NCBI GenBank assembly: GCA_002342505.1
Contig: DDQB01000104.1
Location: forward strand, 361-6,264
From: Acidaminococcaceae bacterium UBA2453
GTDB lineage: Bacteria > Bacillota > Negativicutes > Acidaminococcales > Acidaminococcaceae
Direction: 5' to 3'
DNA: 5,904 bases
Positions 1 to 4,622 of this stretch are shown in pieces. Under the pieces are notes generated by a model. The model worked only from the letters and a program-made list of their open reading frames with translations, ran no database searches and had not been told where the DNA came from. Within the stretch, counting starts at the first letter, position 1. The number at the start of each line of letters is the position of its first letter. A program made the position numbers and the translations under genes.

Positions 1-237
1 GTCCAGCATGGGCTGCGTCGCATCCAGGCAGACGACCTTTTGTACCATGGGGGCCAGCGTCCTTCCACAGACACAGGTGCCTGCGGCCGCTTCCAATACG
101 GTATCTGTTTCTTTTGCCCCGATTGCTCTCATTGTATAATCCAGATATTCTTTTTTGGAAAAATTCATGTTTGGATTTTCAAATTCCTTCGCCTGATCTG
201 CAAAAGAACTATTGATCGTTTGCATATGTGTACTCAC
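1..237 (-). CDS. Class I SAM-dependent methyltransferase, N-terminal 79 residues (partial)
   Basis: The reading frame runs off the left edge, so only the N-terminus is present. It shows a Rossmann-type methyltransferase start: a helical lead-in (about residues 10-40), then motif I at about 47-58 (VLEAAAGTCVCG), which forms the S-adenosylmethionine-binding loop. A second strand, VVCLDATQPML, follows at about 68-78, and its Asp72 is expected to bind the SAM ribose. The start is GTG at 237, chosen because AAGGAGG (252-246) lies 8 bases upstream. An ATG at 225 is in frame but 20 bases from that site. The family is broad (UbiE/Methyltransf_11-like), so the methyl acceptor cannot be named. The usual GTG of motif I is GTC here, with a second Cys two residues on (CVC). 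It sits 51 bases after the unknown 132-residue protein and is probably cotranscribed with it and the symporter. Confidence 0.85.
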   Translation of the reverse strand, partial: MSTHMQTINSSFADQAKEFENPNMNFSKKEYLDYTMRAIGAKETDTVLEAAAGTCVCGRTLAPMVQKVVCLDATQPMLD

Positions 238-288
238 ACGGTCATCCTCCTTACCTGAATTTATTTATACCCTTGTCCCTAACAGGGT

Positions 289-687
289 TCATTCACCGCA
301 ACAGCCTTTATGTTCGGGCCGTTCAATCGTCACCTGGACCCCTGCGATATGGGACGGCAGCGCATCGTAACCGCTGTGTATCATCCAGTACTTTTTACCC
401 TGTTCCGTAAACGCCACCGCGTAAGATGAATTTCCCGTATGGTTCTGCAGATAAATATCAGCGCCCTCCCTGTCATCCGGGAACTCCTTTTTCCTGTCGA
501 AATAAATATTGGCACTGATAGCTTCCACTACTGCAGTGGAAAGACAGCCCGTATGGCCGGAAGGGAATTTTTTTGCAAGTTCCGTCCTAACAGCCTGGCG
601 AACATAATCACAAATAGTATCTTCCCCGGTTTCAAATGGATACACTGACTTCACCGTTTCATGTATCCTGCTTTCTTCTTCCTGCAT
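289..687 (-). CDS. Uncharacterised 132-residue protein between symporter and methyltransferase
   Basis: I do not recognise this protein. It is cytoplasmic by appearance, with no signal peptide or membrane segment. The first half (about 1-65) is charged and looks helical. The second half (about 75-122) looks like beta strands, with runs such as YAVAFTEQGKKYWMIHSGYD. It ends in a Cys pair (C128-C129) with a nearby His. I chose ATG at 687 because GGGGTGA (702-696), close to the anti-Shine-Dalgarno complement, stands 8 bases upstream. A GTG at 699 would add four residues (MISI) but would lie inside that ribosome site. It begins 52 bases after the symporter stop and ends 51 bases before the methyltransferase start, which fits an operon. 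It is real by frame integrity, ribosome site and spacing. Its function is unknown, and any link to amino-acid use is only inferred from position. Confidence 0.65.
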   Translation of the reverse strand: MQEEESRIHETVKSVYPFETGEDTICDYVRQAVRTELAKKFPSGHTGCLSTAVVEAISANIYFDRKKEFPDDREGADIYLQNHTGNSSYAVAFTEQGKKYWMIHSGYDALPSHIAGVQVTIERPEHKGCCGE

Positions 688-717
688 AATACTTATCACC
701 CCGTGTTTTCATCAATT

Positions 718-734
718 ATCCTGATAAACAGGAT
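718..734. other. Short intercistronic hairpin after the symporter stop codon
   Basis: ATCCTG (718-723) and CAGGAT (729-734) form a perfect 6-bp stem with a 5-base AT loop. It lies just beyond the symporter TGA (742-740). On the minus strand, the direction of the genes here, no T-run follows, so it should not terminate the operon. On the plus strand TTTATT follows, but no plus-strand gene comes before it. It may be a processing or stability element for the symporter mRNA, or chance. Confidence 0.3.
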
Positions 735-739
735 TTTAT

Positions 740-2257
740 TCACCGGCTTTCATCCCAGACCGGCAACGGTTCATCCAATATTTCGGAGCCGAATTTGCCT
801 TCCTTGCATTCGAAATGATTAAAGGCCTTCTGCACTTTGCCAAAACCCAGATAAAGAAGAGGCAGGTTGCAGCATACCATCATGATGTTGGCAAAGTCGC
901 TGAGATTCCAAAGGGCGCTGAGGTCGAAACCGACAATATTCGTAATCATGCCAAAGGCCAATACTGCCAGATTTACCAGCCTGACTGCCACGATGAAGAC
1001 TGTATTGTTTGAAATCTGTTTGGCGCATATTTCTGAAAAGGACAGGAAACCCAACAGGCAGGTAAAGGCAAATATACCAAAGCAGATACTGATGACCAAT
1101 GTGGCAAGTCCATAGCCAGCTTCGCTTCCCAGCATTTGTGCGCAGGAAGCCAGGAATTTTTCCAGACGTCCCATTTTAAACCAGGCAGCTGAACCATCCT
1201 TCATCCAGGCCTGTCCCATGATGAGGACGAAACCGGTCAGGGTACAGATAACTATGGTATCAAGGAATACGCCAATAGCCTGTATAATGCCCTGGTCGCA
1301 CGGATGCTTGGCGTAGGATACAGCGGCAGGCATTGAAAGCGTGCCCTGCCCAGCCTCATTGCTCATCAGGCCGCGCTTGATTCCCTGGGAAAGAGCTATA
1401 CCCAGCGCGCCGCCGAAGACCGGTTCCGGGCGGAAGGCTTCCGTGACCACCACATAGAAGAACCATGGCAAAAGCTCAAGTTTCATGGCAACCATTACCA
1501 GAACAGCAACTACATAAACCACTGCCATGATTGGCACCAGCACATCGGTTATGTTGGTTATGCGCCGGAGCCCGCCAAAGATTGAAAAGGCTGTCAGCGC
1601 CATCAGCAGCAGGAAGAATCCCCAGATCAAAGAACTGCCTGCGGCAATTTCTGTCCCAGCCAGATTTTGTGTGACTGCCACCATGGCGGAGATGGTGTTG
1701 AAGCCCTGGGCCGGGATGCAGAGCAAGGCGTAGATGATATAAAGGAAGCTCAGGACGCCGCCTATGATGGCTGCTCCTCCCAGAAACCTCCTGCCATAGC
1801 AGGGGAGGCCGCCAACATATTCGTCTCCCTGCTTTTCTTTATATATTTGGGATAGTGTCGATTCTACAAATGCTGTCGCCATGCCGAAAAACGCAGACAC
1901 CCACATCCAGAACAGGGCGCCGGGGCCGCCCGTGGAAACTGCTCCTGTCACGCCCAAAATATTTCCCGGTCCAACCCTCATAGCCGTGGATAGCAGGAAT
2001 GAGGCCAGCGGGCTGATCCCCTGTTTCTCCTTATGGCTGTTTATGAGAACATTGAGTCCGTACCTGAAATACTTGATTTGGACAAAGCGAAGGTTACAGG
2101 TGAAGTAGATACCTGTTCCCACCAGCAGGATAATCACCAGCGGCAGTTCGCCTATGACTGGAAGACTGGCATACCACGCAATGTTGGTAGGAAATCCCCA
2201 CACCAGGTCTGCCAGATCCTGAAATATTGAACATATGCTGCTTATCAATTCATACAT
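740..2257 (-). CDS. AGCS-family sodium/alanine(glycine)-type symporter
   Basis: This is an inner-membrane secondary transporter expected to import a small neutral amino acid with Na+. It has 505 residues and many hydrophobic helices, the usual length for the AGCS (AlsT/DagA/AgcS) family. The family signature matches fully at about 110-125 (GGPGALFWMWVSAFFG), preceded by GPGNILGV at about 96-103. A second block near 293-340 holds GIKRGLMSNEAG and, further on, GVFLDT. A Gln and Asn (Q184, N187) sit where the family often has QxN. The start is ATG 2257: AGGAAGGGG (2274-2266) lies 8 bases upstream, whereas an in-frame TTG at 2263 would be only 2 bases from it. After SNEAG the usual MGSAP-type sequence is QGTLSMPAA, so the substrate may not be alanine. 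It is the first gene of a leftward cluster, and its upstream region carries an unusual hairpin-promoter module and an overlapping small ORF. Confidence 0.95.
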   Translation of the reverse strand: MYELISSICSIFQDLADLVWGFPTNIAWYASLPVIGELPLVIILLVGTGIYFTCNLRFVQIKYFRYGLNVLINSHKEKQGISPLASFLLSTAMRVGPGNILGVTGAVSTGGPGALFWMWVSAFFGMATAFVESTLSQIYKEKQGDEYVGGLPCYGRRFLGGAAIIGGVLSFLYIIYALLCIPAQGFNTISAMVAVTQNLAGTEIAAGSSLIWGFFLLLMALTAFSIFGGLRRITNITDVLVPIMAVVYVVAVLVMVAMKLELLPWFFYVVVTEAFRPEPVFGGALGIALSQGIKRGLMSNEAGQGTLSMPAAVSYAKHPCDQGIIQAIGVFLDTIVICTLTGFVLIMGQAWMKDGSAAWFKMGRLEKFLASCAQMLGSEAGYGLATLVISICFGIFAFTCLLGFLSFSEICAKQISNNTVFIVAVRLVNLAVLAFGMITNIVGFDLSALWNLSDFANIMMVCCNLPLLYLGFGKVQKAFNHFECKEGKFGSEILDEPLPVWDESR

Positions 2258-2292
2258 ACGCAAATCCCCTTCCTGTACCCTGGATTAGACAT
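2245..2292 (-). CDS. Candidate 15-codon upstream ORF overlapping the symporter start
   Basis: ATG at 2292 opens MSNPGYRKGICVCMN and stops at TGA 2247-2245, running through the symporter ribosome site (2274-2266) and past its ATG in another frame. It has its own site, AGAGGA (2305-2300), 7 bases upstream. That site lies in the loop of a small stem, TTGGCA (2310-2305) with TGCCGA (2297-2292), which includes one T-G pair. The layout would allow translational coupling or control of the symporter. It is too short to judge by codon use, so chance is possible. Confidence 0.3.
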   Translation of the reverse strand: MSNPGYRKGICVCMN

Positions 2293-2334
2293 CGGCAAGT
2301 CCTCTGCCAATCCTGAAATTGTTTTACCGGTTTA

Positions 2335-2343
2335 ATTATAACA
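2335..2343 (-). promoter_or_regulatory. Extended -10 promoter for the symporter cluster
   Basis: On the minus strand TG (2343-2342), one base, then TATAAT (2340-2335) gives a perfect extended -10 (TGnTATAAT), a type that tolerates a poor -35. No good -35 is seen; the best at 17 bases is TGGTAA. Transcription would begin near 2328, giving a leader of about 70 bases before ATG 2257. The TG lies in the T-run that follows the hairpin at 2345-2371. Confidence 0.55.
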
Positions 2344-2371
2344 AAACAGCCATGGGATTACCATGACTGTT
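2341..2371 (-). terminator. Minus-strand terminator-like hairpin abutting the symporter promoter
   Basis: In minus-strand RNA, AACAGUCAUGG (2371-2361) pairs completely with CCAUGGCUGUU (2355-2345), giving 11 bp with one U-G pair. The loop is 5 bases, and the last stem U's run into UUUUGUU. The shape is that of an intrinsic terminator reading leftward. On the plus strand there is a C-A mismatch and no T-run. No leftward gene lies upstream within this window short of the flavoprotein, which has its own terminator. Possible roles are blocking stray antisense transcription, attenuation of a longer leader, or a DNA operator overlapping the promoter. The palindrome TGTTATAACA (2368-2377) overlaps its outer arm. 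Confidence 0.6.
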
Positions 2372-2453
2372 ATAACAACAAATCGAAATTTTGCTCAGGT
2401 CTGTTCCATCGGAATGACTAAATTTCATGAGGGGATGAACTGCTTGAGGCAGA

Positions 2454-2482
2454 TTGATGCATAAACAATGGCATGGTATAAT
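2454..2482 (+). promoter_or_regulatory. Sigma-A-type promoter for the DUF3298/EamA pair
   Basis: TTGATG (2454-2459) and TATAAT (2477-2482) are separated by exactly 17 bases, a good housekeeping promoter with a perfect -10 and 4 of 6 at -35. The expected start is near 2489, leaving about 105 bases of leader before ATG 2594. Confidence 0.7.
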
Positions 2483-2593
2483 AATATTGGTATTTTGAGA
2501 GTACGATAAAGTGTTCCCGGCTGAATTTACATTTTTTAAAGAGGTTTGCGGCGCCAGCTTCTAAGGTCAGGCAGCTGAAGGAGGTAGTATATT

Positions 2594-3373
2594 ATGAAGA
2601 AACTGATGATTACCCTTGTTGCCATGTTGTTGATGATATGCTCCGCAGTGCCCTGTTTTGCAGAATCTTCAGCGGAGATTCTGCCAGAGATACGCATGGA
2701 GCAGCAGAAAAAAGAATATCGGACGCCACAGGGGCAGGTCTGCATCGTTACCGATTACACCCGCCTTATTGTGGAGAATGCCGATCAGTTCCCGGCTCTG
2801 GCGAAAAAGCTGGAGCAGGTGCATAACACAGAGTGGAAATACCGCATGGAGGATGATGCCCGGACCGGCTTTAACGACGCTGTGGAACTGAAGAAGCACC
2901 GGCCGGAAGATTACATGCATTTCCTGCTGGAAGAGAGGATCTGGCAGAAATATCTGGACCGGAATATTCTGAGCCTGTACGTAGAGTTTTATCAGAATCG
3001 GGGAGGCACACGGCCTGACATCGAAATTTCTTCCTACAACCTTGACACGGTTACCGGCGAATTCATTACGCTGGACGATGTGCTGGCGCCCGGAAAACGG
3101 AACGAGTTCCGGGAAAATTATGTAAAGCCTGCACTGGAAAAAATTAAGAATGACCGGCAGCTGTTTTATTACGATAACTATAAGAGCATTGTAGACGAGC
3201 TGTTCCGGCTGGATTACGCAGGGGAACCGCCTCTGACATGGACATGGGGTAACGAAGGGATCACCATGTACTGGGCGCCGGGTATCCTGGGTCCTGCCGT
3301 CATAGGGCCCGTTGAGGCGTTTGTTCCTCTTAAGGGGAATGAGACTCTGTTTAACAAAAAGTTCCTTAAGTAA
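2594..3373 (+). CDS. Exported DUF4163/DUF3298-like protein
   Basis: The protein has 259 residues. A classical signal peptide (1-23: Lys-Lys, hydrophobic core, then C-F-A before Glu24) predicts secretion and cleavage by signal peptidase I. The Cys21 context (A-V-P-C) is not a good lipobox. The body has the two-part pattern seen in DUF4163/DUF3298 proteins: an N-terminal alpha/beta part (about 40-115), and a C-terminal part with YNLDTVTGEFITLDDVL (148-164) and the strand pair NEGITMYW...GPVEAFVPL (220-246). DUF3298 occurs in Bacillus RsiV, a lysozyme-sensing anti-sigma factor, and in peptidoglycan deacetylases. This protein has neither a sigma-binding region nor a catalytic domain, so a cell-envelope binding role is only inferred. 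AAGGAGG (2578-2584) lies 9 bases before the ATG. It is first in a two-gene unit with the EamA transporter. Confidence 0.82.
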   Translation: MKKLMITLVAMLLMICSAVPCFAESSAEILPEIRMEQQKKEYRTPQGQVCIVTDYTRLIVENADQFPALAKKLEQVHNTEWKYRMEDDARTGFNDAVELKKHRPEDYMHFLLEERIWQKYLDRNILSLYVEFYQNRGGTRPDIEISSYNLDTVTGEFITLDDVLAPGKRNEFRENYVKPALEKIKNDRQLFYYDNYKSIVDELFRLDYAGEPPLTWTWGNEGITMYWAPGILGPAVIGPVEAFVPLKGNETLFNKKFLK

Positions 3374-3397
3374 GCGAAAAGAGAATATCGTAAAACC

Positions 3398-4273
3398 ATG
3401 AAAAATTCTGCTGTACTTTCTGTACTGGGCGCTGGGATCCTGTGGGGTCTCATCGGGCTTTTTGTACATATCCTGGCGGGAAAAGGGTTTGACCCTCTGC
3501 AGATCACTACCCTCAGGGTGACTGCCGCCATGATCCTTACCGCGCTCATCGTCGGGCGCCGGGACGTCGGCCAGTTTGCCATCCGCCCCAGGGACAGCTG
3601 GATGTTCTTCGGCAACGGCGTAGTCGGTCTGGTCTTTTTTAATTACTGTTATTTCAACGCCATCGCCGGAGGCAGCCTGGCCATTGCCGCCCTGCTGCTT
3701 TACACGGCTCCTGCTTTCGTCATGCTGATGTCCGTAGCCTTGTTCCATGAGAAGCTGACAAAAGAAAAAGCCGTCGCCCTCATCATGACGTTTATCGGTT
3801 GCGGCTGTATTACCGGCGCCTTTGCCGGCAATTTGTTCGTCAGCCGGCAAACATTATTATACGGTCTTGCCAGCGGGTTCGGTTATGCGTTGTACAGCAT
3901 TTTCGGAAAGCCGGCCACGCAAAAGTATTCCCCTGTCACCGTCAGCCTCTGGTGTTTTATTTTCGCTGCTGCGTTTACACTTCCCTTTTCCGGTTTGGCA
4001 GACAAGCTGGACTTATTCGCCGACTGGCAGGTCTGGGGCGGTATTTTAGGTATCAGTCTTATCAGTTGCGTGCTGCCCAACGTGTTATACATGAACGGTC
4101 TGCAGAAACTGGAAGCAGGACACGCCGCTATTCTGGCGACGGTGGAACCGGTGGTGGCCGCCATTGTCAGCTTCCTGTTCCTGGGGGAAGCATTTTCCCT
4201 GCAGAAGTTGCTGGGCATCGTGCTGATCCTGGCTGCAGTGCCAGTCCTGAGCCGAACTGCAAATAAAAAATAA
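3398..4273 (+). CDS. EamA (DMT) family transporter
   Basis: This is an inner-membrane permease of the drug/metabolite transporter superfamily, probably exporting or importing a small metabolite; the substrate cannot be read from sequence. It has 291 residues and about ten hydrophobic helices (near 5-27, 37-53, 69-88, 93-114, 123-143, 150-170, 180-197, 211-231, 240-262 and 268-285). These form two EamA repeats. Each repeat ends in the typical pattern: YTAPAFVMLMSVALFHEKLT (102-121), and ATVEPVV (247-253) followed by FLFLGE (259-264). The start is ATG 3398, 24 bases after the DUF3298 stop and in the same frame. No other start codon lies between the two. Its ribosome site is weak (purine-rich AAAAGAGAA, 3377-3385, 12 bases upstream), so translation may depend on coupling to the gene before it. 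A strong terminator follows at 4360. Confidence 0.93.
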   Translation: MKNSAVLSVLGAGILWGLIGLFVHILAGKGFDPLQITTLRVTAAMILTALIVGRRDVGQFAIRPRDSWMFFGNGVVGLVFFNYCYFNAIAGGSLAIAALLLYTAPAFVMLMSVALFHEKLTKEKAVALIMTFIGCGCITGAFAGNLFVSRQTLLYGLASGFGYALYSIFGKPATQKYSPVTVSLWCFIFAAAFTLPFSGLADKLDLFADWQVWGGILGISLISCVLPNVLYMNGLQKLEAGHAAILATVEPVVAAIVSFLFLGEAFSLQKLLGIVLILAAVPVLSRTANKK

Positions 4274-4359
4274 AGAAGTACAATTTTTCAAAGAAGTTCG
4301 CGGGCAAAGCCCCGACCTCACAGAAAATGGTTAAAGAAGTCTGAACTGAAAAGGTCTTA

Positions 4360-4390
4360 AGGCGCTCTGTCAAAAGGGCGCCTGTTTTTT
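4360..4390 (+). terminator. Intrinsic terminator of the DUF3298/EamA unit
   Basis: AGGCGCTCT (4360-4368) pairs with AGGGCGCCT (4375-4383) through 9 bp with one U-G pair. The loop is 6 bases, followed by G and six T's (4385-4390). On the minus strand the stem has a C-A mismatch and no T-run, so it acts rightward only. Confidence 0.9.
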
Positions 4391-4410
4391 ATTGGCATTA
4401 AAGCCCCAAT

Positions 4411-4443
4411 AAAAAAAGAAGCCTTCCGATAAGGAAGACTTCT
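4411..4443 (-). terminator. Intrinsic terminator of leftward transcripts
   Basis: In minus-strand RNA, AGAAGUCUUCC (4443-4433) pairs with GGAAGGCUUCU (4427-4417), 11 bp with one U-G pair. The loop is 5 bases and a run of U's follows (4416-4411). It faces the rightward terminator about 20 bases away. It would end the flavoprotein transcript and any small transcript from 4590, about 160 bases beyond the flavoprotein stop. Confidence 0.88.
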
Positions 4444-4506
4444 ATAAGATTAACAGGAATTTGCTTCACTCAGGATCGCCATATCCATCGCTATTGAAAT
4501 TTTTGG

Positions 4507-4566
4507 TTAATAGTGACACTTTCCACGCAGACCAGCCATGAACAGGCTCCCGACAGTTGCAGCCAT
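4507..4566 (-). CDS. Candidate 19-codon ORF downstream of the flavoprotein
   Basis: ATG at 4566 opens MAATVGSLFMAGLRGKCHY, ending at TAA 4509-4507. In-frame codons continue upstream (SIVFGDL) to a TAA, so this could instead be the tail of a decayed gene. No good ribosome site precedes the ATG. The peptide has a short hydrophobic part and a basic end. About 20 bases upstream is a promoter-like site and downstream is a strong terminator, so a small transcript is possible. I do not recognise the sequence. Confidence 0.25.
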   Translation of the reverse strand: MAATVGSLFMAGLRGKCHY

Positions 4567-4592
4567 CAGATCGCCAAAAACAATGGAATATA

Positions 4593-4622
4593 ATTATATA
4601 CTGTTATCCAAATAATTGTAAA
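4593..4622 (-). promoter_or_regulatory. Promoter-like site at the end of the flavoprotein gene
   Basis: On the minus strand TTTACA (4622-4617, 5 of 6) and TATAAT (4598-4593) are 18 bases apart. The -35 lies inside the last codons of the flavoprotein gene. Transcription would start near 4586 and end at the terminator at 4443-4411, giving an RNA of roughly 170 bases. The AT-rich, partly palindromic context makes chance possible. Confidence 0.4.

Larger units (their letters stand above)
2264..2593. other. Divergent intergenic control region
   Basis: This 330-base AT-rich gap separates the leftward symporter from the rightward pair. It holds the symporter leader with its small upstream ORF, the extended -10 and hairpin (2335-2371), the rightward promoter (2454-2482) and a long untranslated leader of about 105 bases. 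In that leader a GTG-started 17-codon frame (2511-2564) can be read but is poorly supported. I looked for glycine riboswitch, T-box and SAM riboswitch core sequences by eye and did not recognise one. Confidence 0.7.

Noticed and set aside
40..258. 72-codon plus-strand frame at the left edge
   Set aside because: It is antisense to the methyltransferase N-terminus, which has a good ribosome site and SAM-binding motif.
269..288. Imperfect hairpin ACCCTTGT / ACAGGGT after the unknown protein's stop
   Set aside because: The stem has a bulge and on the minus strand is followed by ATAAATAAATT, not a T-run, so it is not convincing as a terminator before the methyltransferase.
2257..2263. TTG start for the symporter two codons upstream
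   Set aside because: It is only 2 bases from the ribosome site, while ATG 2257 has an ideal 8-base spacing.
2258..2600. Glycine riboswitch or T-box upstream of the amino-acid symporter
   Set aside because: Such elements are plausible for this gene type, but I could not recognise their conserved core sequences on the minus strand. A covariance-model search (Rfam) would decide.
2669..3850. 393-codon open frame on the minus strand
   Set aside because: It lies antisense across the DUF3298 and EamA genes, both of which have clear protein features. The predicted product is rich in Gln, Arg, His and Pro with no recognisable domain, as expected for a shadow frame.
3799..4266. 155-codon plus-strand frame inside the EamA gene
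   Set aside because: It is out of frame with a well-supported transporter and is Arg-rich with no membrane pattern or domain.
4391..4410. ATTGG / CCAAT inverted repeat between the two opposed terminators
   Set aside because: The stem is only 5 bp with a 10-base loop and no T-run on the proper side in either direction. It probably arises by chance next to the terminator tails.
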